Notes: generated by a model from the sequence alone, not told the origin. Counted from the stretch's first letter, positions 54,826 through 64,000 are shown. The stretch: DNA of 64,000 bases from Kalaharituber pfeilii (GCA_015179045.1 WHUZ01000008.1:62001-126000); one strand, 5' to 3'. Numbers and translations: made by a program.

Positions 54826-54926
54826 TTAGCCTGTCTCCGGGCTATGAGGGCTTGCCCAGGGACCCTGCCATGGCCAAGTGCTACAAGCGGGGTTATGTGA
54901 TTTAAAAAAAAAAAAAAAAAAAAAAA
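54826..54926 (+). mobile_element. Tail B element, about 100 bp, with TSD
   Basis: TTAGCCTGTCTCCGGGCTAT, GCCCAGGGACCCTGCCATGG, ACAAGCGGGGTTATGTGA, poly-A. TTTGTGTTTCCTCC is duplicated at 54812-54825 and 54927-54940. Confidence 0.92.
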
Positions 54927-55087
54927 TTTGTGTTTCCTCCGCATCACCGAAGTCATAGTATTGCTATGTGCTTTTACAGGGGACGATTTTGTAGGTAGTT
55001 GCACAGGTGCCTGTCTCCGGGCCATAAGGACTTCGGTTTAGGGACCCTGCCATGGCGAACAGCTGCAAGCGGGGTTCCGTGAAATAA

Positions 55088-55118
<31 letters not shown>

Positions 55119-55121
<3 letters not shown>

Positions 55122-55710
55122 GACTGGGGAGTGTTTGGAAATGGTTGAAGGTGGATAATGACTGGGCACAAAGGTCGCTGGGGCTCGGTGGCTGTTGAAG
55201 CAAGGGAAGAGGGACGGAAGGTTACTAGTTCGGTTGTTGTTTACCTGGAGGGTGCAGGTAGAAGTAGTCAAATACCAGAGACTCTACGCATTGGAAGTAA
55301 GAAGTATAGATAAGATGCATATGAGTAGGATAGGGGAAGGAAAGAGAAAGGAAAGCAGGTGGGAAGGGCTGGGGAGGGTGCAATGGAGACTGATCAAGAA
55401 CACATTGTATGTATTGTGGACTTGCTCCACTCTCTGCATTTGTTCATCTGCAGCCATGGTGAAGTCGTGTAGATAGATATTAGGTAGCATGGGTGATTCG
55501 GCCCACAACCTGGTGTCACAGACCTGTCTCCGGGTAATAAAGGGGTCCTGCCATAGCTGCGTACAACAGCATAGAAACACAACTTTAAACCATTGCTTAA
55601 GTAATACATCTGCTAAGACCCTAAGTACCTACTATGCTACTAGCAACGCCTGGTTCGAGGCTAGAGAGCCTGTATGCGGAGTTACGTGAAGACCGCTTAC
55701 ACTATTCGCT
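55119..55710 (+). mobile_element. Half-LINE B, copy 3 (decayed)
   Basis: ORF1-like words VWKWLKVDNDWAQ and TSSVVVYLEGAGRSSQIPET align with half-LINE B copy 1 but stops intervene. The 3' part holds ACCTGTCTCCGGG and GTCCTGCCATAGCTGCG. The tail B sequence is spread apart by extra DNA before GCGGAGTTACGTGAA at 55676-55690. The half-LINE A at 55711 is inserted just after. Confidence 0.5.
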
Positions 55711-55747
55711 GGCACCAGCAGCGACAACCACTTCGACAGGACAAGCG

Positions 55748-55950
55748 AGGAGCCTTCCCGATGCAGAAACCAGAAGAACGTCCGGAAGGTTCTGGAATCA
55801 GGTTTTAGAAGGGCGGTGGAACGATGATGTATATAGAACTTTCTTTGTTAAGCCTGTCTCCGGGCTTCGAGGGCTTGCCCAGGGACCCTGCCATGGCTTG
55901 GCGCTGCAAGCGGGGTTACGTGATTTTTTTAAAAAAAAAAAAAAAAAAAA
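55748..55950 (+). mobile_element. Tail B element, 203 bp, with TSD
   Basis: GACAGGACAAGCG (55735-55747) and GACAGGACGAGCG (55951-55963) flank it. It carries about 100 bp of extra 5' sequence before AAGCCTGTCTCCGGGCTTCG, then GACCCTGCCATGGCTTGGCG, GCAAGCGGGGTTACGTGA and poly-A. The longest discrete tail B element in the window. Confidence 0.9.
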
Positions 55951-57051
55951 GACAGGACGAGCGCTTGGAAGCCACTCCGCAACCACAGCGTCCCCCCCAG
56001 CGAAACCTACATAGATCGGAAGCTCTCGGTGCGCTGAGTCTTTGGACCTAATTTTTATTCCAAAACACCCAACTCCTCAAGTTTCCCCCTTGGGGTGAAG
56101 TTTCGAGGAGATTGCTGGTCCCCGCTCCGGTGCCAACACATCGACACACTCAGCCCCGCGCCAAGAACCAATAGGAAACACCCCGACCGGCGCCAAGATC
56201 CAATAGAAACATGCCGAGGAGCCAGAAGTCACGAAGAGCCCCCCCCCACCGCACCCTTCCTCCCCCGCGAGCGAGACTCCGGAATGGGAAAACGTGAGCC
56301 AAACCCTCCGCGAGAGCGGCATGAGGTGGGGCCTGTGTTAGCCTCCATAACTCAAAGTTTGAAGACGACGACTTCGAACGGATCCTGATCACACACGTGG
56401 GAGGCCCAGACGACGACCCCCACCAACCACCACCACCACCACCGCCACCACCGCCGCCGACGATGGGTTCAGCCCCGTCACCACCATCCACATAGAACTG
56501 GTGGAACCCTCCCCTGAGGACGTCCGTATCGGCCCCGTCTTCACCATACACTCGGAGGAAACCTCCCCGCTCCCGCCACCCCCACCCCACCCCCCACCCA
56601 CATACTCACAAGAAAGCGCAAAGGCAAGATGCAGGACGCATACGCCATCAAGCGCGCGCTTGCTGACAAGGAGGCAAAGAAGATTGCCTCAACTGCTTCA
56701 CCGTCATCAAGTTCCCCCACCCCCGTGACACCACCCCAACCACCCCCCGAAAAATGCACCCCCCAAACCCGGGAAAACCACATCTAGCTCCAAAACCAGA
56801 AGCCCACCCAGCCCCGACGCCACCACCAGGAAAGCCGGCGTAGTCGTTCACGGAATCGCCCTGAGAAAGGACTTGGGGAAAGTCCGCAGATGGCTGGAGG
56901 AGGCAAATAAAGAGTTAGGCAAGATCGTCGGGATTAGATGGCTGAGACGCAGGTCGCTGTTGTTGGAGGAAGGGAGAAAGACCAGCTCAGCCGTGGTATA
57001 CCTGGAGAAGGAGGTTCAAATACAGAGAGTGCGTTTGGGAGGGAAGTGGTT

Positions 57052-57467
57052 TTTTTTTTTTTTTTTTTTTTATATATCATTAATCGCTTGCCGCCCTATG
57101 GGCTATGGCGATGTCTTAACTAAACACTGACTAACTAGCTACACGCGATAAAAGATTGAAAGTAAATGACACTGAATTTAAGAACGGTCTCTTCATTCCT
57201 CAAGCATCTCTACCAACTTCTTCAGTGGGTCCTCCCCCCCCTCCTCGCCCCGGGCGGTCTCCTCACGTGCTCTTCACCCCCAGGCCATCTTCGTCTCCAC
57301 ACCCGACACTCGTCTAGTAAATGTCTCGTCGTCTCCTCCTTCTCCCCGCACCATCTGCATTCAGGGCCGTCCCCTTCTCCTATGTGCCACCTCCACGCTC
57401 GTAATCCCTCCCCCCTAATAAGCCCGCCAGCCGTCCCGTCATGTGTCCGAGCCTCTCCAGGGGTCGA
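57052..57467 (-). mobile_element. LINE with tail A, reverse, ORF2 C-terminus
   Basis: GGGAAGTGGTT is duplicated at 57041-57051 and 57468-57478. The minus strand reads AGGLIRGEGLRAWRWHIGEG, CRWCGEKEETTRHLLDEC and KLVEMLEE-type end, then tail A (ATCGC..GCGAT form). Confidence 0.9.
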
Positions 57468-57684
57468 GGGAAGTGGTTGAAGGCATGCCGGTACGAGTCG
57501 GAGAGAAGATAGACACACTGGCCCCTGCAGCCCACCCGCACCATGTACGAGTATCGCAGGTACAACATGTATTCAGTGACAGTTAATTTTCTTTCTTTTA
57601 ATAAATACCTCGCCATAGCCCACAGGGCGGCAAGCGAGTACTGATATATATAAAAAAAAAAAAAAAAAAATTACGCTATTCGCT

Positions 57685-58059
57685 ATAGCAGGGAGAGTAG
57701 AGAAAATGGCTGGAGGCTAGAAGATATGGAGACAGTGTTCCATTTTTCAAGGAAGAGGACACGATCATTGCACTTATCCTGAGTACCAACGCGAGTGCGT
57801 GTGAGTCCCTTGTCGCTGCCGAATTCGCTAGTACTCAATACGCTATGCAGTCGCAGTTTGTGTTTGCATTTAATGACATGACCATATTAGCGAATAGCCA
57901 TGAGTGGTTAGATATGTCGCATTTTCGCGTGTACGGTAGGGGAATACCAAAAAGAAATATCTGTTGCGGTTTCCTTGCCATACTCTGGTAACCTGTACAA
58001 GGATTACGTGACCCGCCTAACAAATGTATATTATCACAAGAGGAACATTAACTATCAGA
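57685..58059. other. No gene seen
   Basis: Right flank of the retroelement nest. Short frames only. Confidence 0.3.
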
Positions 58060-58430
58060 TGATAGACTAAGAAACAGTTTGTGATCGAGCGAGAACAAAA
58101 AGCAATAAAACAGGCATGCCTTGATAGACTAAGAAACAGTTTGCGATCTGGCCTCGACAAAAATCAATAAAGTGGACAAAAAGCAATAAAATAGGCATGC
58201 CTTGATAGACTAAGAAACAGTTTGCGATCTGGCCTCGACAAAAATCAATAAAGTGGACAAAAAGCAATAAAATAGGCATGCCTTGATAGACTAAGAAACA
58301 GTTTGCGATCTGGCCTCGACAAAAATCAATAAAGTGGACAAAAAGCAATAAAATAGGCATGCCTTGATAGACTAAGAAACAGTTTGCGATCTGGCCAGGC
58401 CAAAAAGCAATAAAACGGGTATGCTCTGAA
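58060..58430. repeat. 81-bp tandem repeat (about 4 units)
   Basis: TTGATAGACTAAGAAACAGT recurs at 58121, 58202, 58283 and 58364, an exact 81-bp period, with nearly identical units (GATCTGGCCTCGACAAAAAT, AAAGTGGACAAAAAGCAAT). Because 81 is a multiple of 3, the minus strand stays open (27-residue repeat with IANCFLVYQGMPILLLFV). Coding use is unproven. Confidence 0.9.
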
Positions 58431-58890
58431 GCATTTTGCCACCTGGGCAAAGGAAAAAGCAAAAAGATCAGCATTCTCGGCCCATAAAACAGGGGCTCAA
58501 CTGTGGTCGGGGCCATCCGGGCTGGGTTATCCTAAGGAAAAAGCAAAAAGATGGGCATTCTCTGACAAGCCGAACGTCCAGTCGGCTTCAAATTCGCTAA
58601 AACATGTCCAATTGCGCTCAGAGTCCCAGATAGGTAGCAGCATTGAATTGTGCTAAAGCTTCAGACATGCAGGCTACTCAAAGCAACTAGAGCAACAGTT
58701 ACAAAATAATTGTCGCGCAACTGCAAGCAAATTTCAATAGTTGCGCTGCTACTAGTCTACTATAGTAGTATCCGAAATGGTTTTCTCTACGTTTATTCGC
58801 CCTGCCTTATTCCGTACTAGACTTGGTGATAGAACACCCGCGGAAAAGTAGGTAAAAATTCTTCTTATAAATAGTAAGCATCATCCTAAT

Positions 58891-58945
58891 GATGAGAGTC
58901 TACAATGTCTCCATACGCATAGCCTCGTTCTGCATATTGAGTACA
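58891..58945 (+). promoter_or_regulatory. Relic of the F1 promoter block, copy 6
   Basis: ATGAGAGTCTACAATGTCTC, CATACGCATAGCC and TCTGCATATTGAG align with the other F1 promoters, but the TATATAT core is mostly lost. Confidence 0.35.
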
Positions 58946-58998
58946 TTAGCTTACTCTCCACGAGATTCCATCTTAACCTGGAAGGCCGCCTGACAACA

Positions 58999-59667
58999 GA
59001 GCTACTGTCAACAGAGCACTTATCCCTCACCATGACACATCCAACATTCAGAAGCCCTCTGGTCATTGATCTAGGCCCAAGCACGCAAGGGGCAAGTCGT
59101 TCTCTGATAGTCCTTCCATCAGGAGTGCAACTGCTAGTCATTGTCATTAGGTGATTATATTAACCATCCATATGTTATACGCTAACAGGAATATATAGGC
59201 AAAATGTATCGGGCGGCCCTGAAACCTTTTCCGACAGTCTTCCAAATGTGCAGGAGGATCAATCACGCTTCCTGGCAGTACCCCCTTATGCGCTGAATAC
59301 TTATACTGGTAATGCTGGTAACGCAATTTACGACTCTGTTTTCATCTATGTCTCTTCGGCAGTACCAGCACCCTACAGCAACCACTCCCAGATTGTCAAT
59401 GATCCCATGGTTGAGTACTCCTCTGATGAGAGCCAAGAGATCGGTGAGGTATTCAACAACATCGTTGACCAAGGAGACATGGATATGCGCGAGAGTCAGC
59501 AAGCCGTCCAGCACATCCCGAATGCCGTCCCCCAGCAGCCTCAAAATATATGCTGGCAGGCGCCCAATGTTCCACACGACTTTGTGCCTGCCCCTGAACA
59601 ACCTGAATATACAATCACATTTCAAGAACCTGTCACTTTCACGCCCCACCTCCCCCATTATCAATAG
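58999..59667 (+). pseudogene. F1 family gene, copy 6 (5' deletion)
   Basis: Exon 1 remnant to 59150 (ELLSTEHLSLTMTHPTFRSP, VIDLGPSTQGASRSLIVLPS), 48-bp intron 59151-59198 (GTGATT, GCTAAC, ATATAG), exon 2 59199-59667. The frame is continuous across the junction, with YDSVFIYVSSAVPAPYSNHS, PQNICWQAPNVPHDFVPAPE and a stop at 59667. The Ala run and WMSP motif are degraded. Comparison with copy 5 shows a deletion of roughly 135 bp between the 5' UTR (CCACGAGATTC) and mid-exon 1, removing the family start codon. The most diverged copy; likely non-functional or with a new start. Confidence 0.65.
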
Positions 59668-61107
59668 GTAGATGGTATGCTCAGTCTTGACACCAGAGGC
59701 CGCATGGTTTTTGTTGTATGCTGACAAACTGGCCGGCCGCTGACATAGACTCATCCCAGTACTAAGTGATCTTGCGCCGCAACATAATTGCAGCACACAT
59801 GAGCATGCGTGGGAAGCATACTTGTACAGTAGGGTTTTCAAGCTGCAACTATATTGAACTCTTTTTTTGCACAGCAGTAACCCAGAGCATAGATCAATGA
59901 AATAATCTGGGCTATCTGACAATACAATTTCATTTACGCAAAATTTCTGCGTGGGCGGAATATCAGGTTGCGTGAAATGGTTTCCTCAACACTTCTATGT
60001 TTATTACAAAATGAGCTCCTAAAATTCACATACTTGTTTGATTGAATTCAATTCTAGTATAAGGCACCTATATATATGTAGAAACGTATTCCGCACCTTA
60101 GTTTAGCCTACAAAAATATTTTCGCAGGCTTATGTTGGTCAAAAATCCAACTCGGAAGCATTCCAACTTGGATGTCCCACCTTTGATAGCATCATTCGCC
60201 GCTAGCATTTCGCGCCATTGGTAAATGCTGTGGCGTACGCAGTTGATATGTGTAGAGGGGGAAGAGCTGACGTCTTGGTAGAGATGTGGCTTTTGAACAA
60301 TTCTATCCAAACTTCTTCGGTGGCATCTCCAATGCATTGGATGTAGCGGTGTCGACGGCATCTGAATCAGCCACTCCGAAAGTCCCTTCAACAGCCCCTT
60401 GAATAGCATTAACTACTCCTTGGTAGCTTGGTGTGCTTTTGTGGACTGGTGTACATTTTGTTGTTTTGGTCGTATTTTATCAGATTTTTATACTTATTGA
60501 AGTTTAACACTTCATACCAATGGCATTTTTCTTGTGCTCAATTGGTGGGTACAGGGGGTATACAGTTGCAGCTGTACGGGACTTTAAATTTGACTGCGCC
60601 TTTAGACAGGACCAGGTCTGTAAATATGGTGAGCGGAGAAATGCCTGATCTAGATGGGAATGAGTTCCAAAACAAGAAGTTGTGTTACGGATCAAACAAA
60701 TCATCCGTCAGGGACTTACCGGTAGCGTCATGCTAAAATTCTGTGGGTACGTAGGGCAATTGTAGGTATACAGGCCTAGGTATTGAACTTGCGGGTATGT
60801 GGGGATTGATTGCATGTGATGTGCGACGCCTGGATGAGTCGCAGAGAAGGTTCGCGAGCATCGCATCGCTAGCCTTTTGCCTGTCGGAGGGCGATTATCC
60901 CTTGTTGAAAAATAATACACGAGAGTAGAGAAGTAGAGAAGTAGAATGATTGATTAAATGATTATTGATTGACTTGGCAACTAATGTCTACAAATCACCG
61001 GGGCGTTGAGTGAGCTAGAGAAGTAACAAGTGCAAAACGAGAATAGAGTGTAAACATCAGAGTGAAGCTCCAAGTGACATCCGAATGCTTTTACAGATAA
61101 AGAGGTA
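59668..61107. other. F1-6 downstream region, no firm gene
   Basis: Frames up to 103 codons on both strands lack motifs and counterparts. Confidence 0.3.
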
Positions 61108-61967
61108 CTGAATTCACCACAACCCGACGTGCACCACGTCCCGACGCACGTTTTACACCAAAATTGACCGCGCGCGCCAACATATATCTCAACCACCAGA
61201 ATAGAATTTTGTATGCAACTTGTAGAGCAGTTAAATTAAGGATTATTCTTCATATTGCACACCTTAGATTCTTCAGATATGTTGCTTTGAAGGGATTTAT
61301 GATTCATGAAATTTCTTACAATAAATTGGCATAGGCTTGGCATATATTTTTCGCTGTAATATCACTAGTAATGAATTCCACTTATCACACCTGAAGTAAA
61401 TTTGATAAAAGCAGTAGGACACTTGAATATCAATATTTTATCTTATTCTAAGATGTGAGAAGCACACCAAGAAAACTTCTCAAGAAGTGGTGGAGTTATT
61501 CACAAAATTCATTTTCTCATAGAAACTTTATGCAATAATTGTATAGGATAACTACCTGAAATGGCAATTTGATGTATAAATTAGGCATTAAGCAGCATTA
61601 AGCCAATTGAAGCACTAATTGACAAGAGGCCTATTGGGGAGACTCTTTAGCCACAATTCTATAGCCATTATGGTGAGCGTTGAAGAGAAGTTGTGCATTC
61701 TACCCTCCAGTTCACTTTGTACGGGAATTCCATATAAATGCATGCCAAGACATCAATGAGAAACTCATGGTGCCATTAATCAACCATAATGTCTTTTCAG
61801 TGCAAATAGAGGGATTAAAGGTGAAGAATAACCCTTTATTTATTTCTCCCGAAGAGCGCATACAAAATTCTATTCTGGTGGTTGAGATATACGTTGTCGC
61901 GCATGCTCAGTTTTGGTGTAAAACGTGCGTCGGGACGTGGTGCACGTCGGGTTGTGGTGAAAGACAG
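61108..61967. mobile_element. TA-flanked element with long TIRs, copy 3 (860 bp)
   Basis: Left end CTGAATTCACCACAACCCGA, right end TCGGGTTGTGGTGAAAGACAG-type complement. TIR about 100 bp including ACCACGTCCCGACGCACG. TA at 61106-61107; the right copy reads CA. The interior closely matches copy 2 at 27628. Confidence 0.85.
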
Positions 61968-62769
61968 CATGCTACCAGTATAGTTAGGATGAGTGTGGTA
62001 GGTTTTTCCGGTAACTAGTAGGGGATTCAGAGTTGACACTGGAAAAGTACTTTGATTAGTCATGTATTTCATCCGTCGCTTTTCATTATAGCAAGGGTAA
62101 TTTGTATGTAGATTTCACTCCTATCTAATTTTTGTTTTGTTACTTGGTGGAATTTCATTATCGCAAGTGGTGTTCGAGTGCAAGGCACCGTCAGATTTTC
62201 GCTGTAGCAGGGTCCCGTTGTCGTATAGTAAGGCTCCATCCATGTTGGAGTCCTGCGGTCTGTGAACGCCCATGCGACAATCGCCGTCAGCCGTCTGGGT
62301 GCGGGTAGAAGCTTAATCTCATACTGTACTATTCCCGGAAGTTAGTAGCACTTTCATAGATTCATGCGCAAGCCGCTAGCAACCCGTTACTCACCCCAGG
62401 ATCTGCCCCAGCTACATATTGCTTTTCACAGCTACGTCGGAACCGTCAAGTACCACGGATCGGATGGGCGGATCAGAGCTACTAGAACTCTCCTTCCCGA
62501 ATTAGAGTTCCCACAGGTGCATTGCCGGTATGATATATTACTATATAAAGTGTTTTCACGTCTGATGCGCCTTCTTTAATTTAGTATCTCTGAACGGGAG
62601 CCGGCTTGACCATTCAGGTATGAATTTACTATTCGACAAGTCGAAATGTATTACAGTATCGAATTTCACACACCACGTCTTCCGTGAATTTAATTATGCG
62701 ATTTTCAATAAGGTAGAAGAGTGAACTATAATAAAATAAGATGACAACATTGGGATGATTTCTATCCAA
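61968..62769. other. No gene seen; F1-unit marker near 62660-62760
   Basis: The stretch with ATTTTCAATAAGGTAGAAGA, GTGAACTATA and ACAACATTGGGATGATTTCT matches 4660-4760, 9560-9650 and 28480-28570 and marks the shared repeat unit. The CATTATAGCAAGGG motif near 62090 resembles the 130-bp MITE ends. Confidence 0.4.
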
Positions 62770-63690
62770 TAGTACAACTTCCCTTGCGTGCTTTGCTTCC
62801 CCACGATTCGTTCTATGGCCACTTTGTCAAAAGGCTTATACCCATGGATGAATGCTTGCCCAATTATGCCACTTCCTTCCTAATCCTTACTCCCGCAGGT
62901 CTCTGACAATCCACTTGCCCCATACATATTACAAGAGATCCCCAAGTACAGTAGCATCTCCTCCTTTCTCAACCATCGAATTGCAACTATCTTTCCCATT
63001 TCCCTGTTTGCAGTCCTATCCAGTTCCGGACGTCTCTAACTTCCTCATCAGCACTATTCCATGAACCACTCATGAGACTCGAATCGGTCAAGGGGTTTCG
63101 GTGGATGTAGTGACTGAACTGGCACAAGAGTCTCGTGCTGTTGATGTAGTGAGGGGGATGGCAGAAGGGATAGTTGAACCCCAGTCTGTTATTTTCCCTC
63201 ATTCTTCATCATTGAGTTGTTAATTACTTGACATCTGGTTCTTGAATGCTAAGGTCTTGTGCTTATGTCTCCAGGGGTTATAGCAATTTATTGAGGCCTC
63301 TGATGTTGACACTAGTGGCAGGCTCCAGAATGGGTTTCTTTGAGTGTCGCACAATGTTGTGAGTGTGCGCGCGTGTAGTCGCGGGCTCGGGGAGTACTCA
63401 GTGTTGAATTGAGGTGAGCAGTAGAATTCCGGTCCGGTAGTATGTGTTATTACGTAGCCTATGCTCTGTTCAAGTAAATTTGATTGTAAGTTCCGCACCA
63501 TCCAGTGACACTTCTTTCTCTTTCTATCCAAAATGCTCAGTACCTTTATTGCTTTCTATGCTTCTTGTACCTCTCTAATTTTCTGAATACTGTCTTCTAC
63601 GAAACCTCCCGTGGTGTTCGGAGATCGGTGTCAGTTTCTTGTGGAAGGATTTCCGGGAGAGGTGGAGGGGGGAAGGGAAAATCCTTCCCC
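62770..63690 (-). pseudogene. F2 family remnant, copy 4
   Basis: The minus strand shows the F2 order again: TDLRTP with VFRKLERYKK near 63640-63560, WMVRNLQSNLLEQS, a TTGPEFYCSP block, STSEASINCYNPWRHKHKT, AFKNQ, then GKITDWGSTIPSAIPLTT and EVRDVRNWIGLQTGKWER near 63060-62990. Several stops and frame changes. The next F1 copy, if present, would lie beyond the window. Confidence 0.45.
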
Positions 63691-64000
63691 TCGCCCTGCT
63701 GTGTTGACAGAAGTGAAGTGTTGGCAACAGGCTTAGAGGTGAGCGCTAAAAATCTTCAAAAGCCCTTCCTTGGTGGAAGAGACCTCGGGAGTCAGGTAGA
63801 CAATTTCTAGAATCAAAATCAGATCACAAATCACCGTATTTTCGAAAGTTTTTGTTGAGTGTAGGTTTCGCAGGCGCGCCGTGGTTGCAAAGTCGCTTCC
63901 AATCGCTCGTTGGGTCAAGGTGGTTGGCTTCCTATTGCATTTTCTGCCAGATGACAGACATCTGGGATGGAGAAAAAGATGTTCTATTTTTCCTTTAGCT

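Larger units (their letters stand above)
53010..55118 (+). mobile_element. Half-LINE B, copy 2, with four nested insertions
   Basis: ORF1-like pieces matching copy 1 (GTGGGACACGGAATAGCGG start; ERREGKKTSSIVIYLEG, then SDSQTPAKVQLLGKWHQ) are split by a MITE (53198-53681) and a half-LINE A (53792-54706, which itself carries a reverse half-LINE A). The 3' part from 54707 has a tail B insertion (54826-54926) and ends with the CCTGTCTCCGGGCC block, tail B and poly-A at about 55118. The left limit is approximate. Confidence 0.75.
55711..57670 (+). mobile_element. Half-LINE A, longest copy, with two insertions
   Basis: TTACACTATTCGCT (55697-55710) and TTACGCTATTCGCT (57671-57684) form the TSD. A long Pro-rich 5' part with broken frames precedes GVVVHGIALRKDLGKVRRWL, EEANKELGKIVGIRWLRRRS, SSAVVYLEKEVQIQRVRLGG and KW; after an inserted reverse LINE fragment (57052-57467) ORF1 ends LKACRYESERR. 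Tail A at 57611-57640, poly-A. A tail B element (55748-55950) is in the 5' part. No ORF2. Confidence 0.85.

Noticed and set aside
55518..55690. A structured RNA such as a group II intron domain near GAGCCTGTATGCGGAGTTACG
   Set aside because: The word resembles only part of domain V and no flanking domains are present. It is better read as a tail B 3' end split by extra DNA.
58060..58430. CRISPR array
   Set aside because: The 81-bp units are contiguous without unique spacers, and the DNA is eukaryotic.
58067..58516. A 149-codon minus-strand protein over the 81-bp repeats
   Set aside because: Openness follows from the repeat period. No start context, introns or homologous motif support a gene, so only the repeat was annotated.

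Overview
This is eukaryotic DNA, most likely from a repeat-rich filamentous fungus (probably an ascomycete). The reasons are introns of 48-77 bp with GT..AG ends and CTAAC/CTGAC-type branch sites close to the 3' splice site, LINE retrotransposons of fungal Tad-like type (ORF2 with reverse transcriptase, RNase H and a C-terminal CCHC motif), and many small TIR elements. I see no bacterial operons, rRNA, tRNA or CRISPR array. LINE copies in opposite orientations are nearly identical and still have long open frames, so repeat-induced point mutation does not look active.

The backbone is a tandem array of one gene family, here called F1, that I do not recognise. Six copies, all on the + strand, start near 247, 7473, 15500, 22897, 33419 and 58999. 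Each has a conserved promoter block, a short first exon of about 60 codons ending in a PPGxEPxGIL motif, one phase-2 intron, and a second exon coding an Asn/Pro-rich protein with an Ala run and a WMSP motif. Copies 3 and 5 are intact. Copy 1 ends at an apparent premature stop. Copies 2 and 4 carry frameshifts. Copy 6 has lost its 5' UTR and start codon. Degenerate reverse-strand remnants of a second family (F2) lie between F1 copies at 5.5-7.1, 9.7-10.1, 28.6-32.1 and 62.8-63.7 kb, so the ancestral repeat unit was probably a divergent F2/F1 pair. Normal spacing is 7-8 kb. Between copies 5 and 6 it is 25 kb because of a dense nest of retroelements.

The mobile DNA is layered. Two LINE-type 3' ends recur: tail A (a hairpin of roughly 30 nt, then TAATGA, then poly-A) and tail B (a GCCCTGCC..GCGGGG block, then poly-A). 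They end autonomous LINE ORF2 fragments, ORF1-only half-LINEs, and dozens of tiny insertions that are hardly more than the tail itself, most with 9-14 bp target-site duplications. DNA elements with readable TSDs include TA-flanked Tc1/mariner-type elements (2915, 8945, 11199, 20312, 26485, 27628, 53198, 61108), an 8-bp-TSD hAT MITE (29648), 9-bp-TSD foldback or Mutator-like elements (20499 and 28783), and solo LTRs (20048, 29151, 36058, 40440, 46454, 50078).

The 35-58 kb block is the nest. Four swapped junctions (three retroelement TSDs and one continuous reading frame across a fourth) show that about 6 kb between roughly 37.3 and 43.4 kb was inverted by recombination between two oppositely oriented LINE copies. 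Undoing the inversion on paper gives an insertion order of LINE W, then half-LINE B, then LINE Z, then LINE Y, then the inversion.
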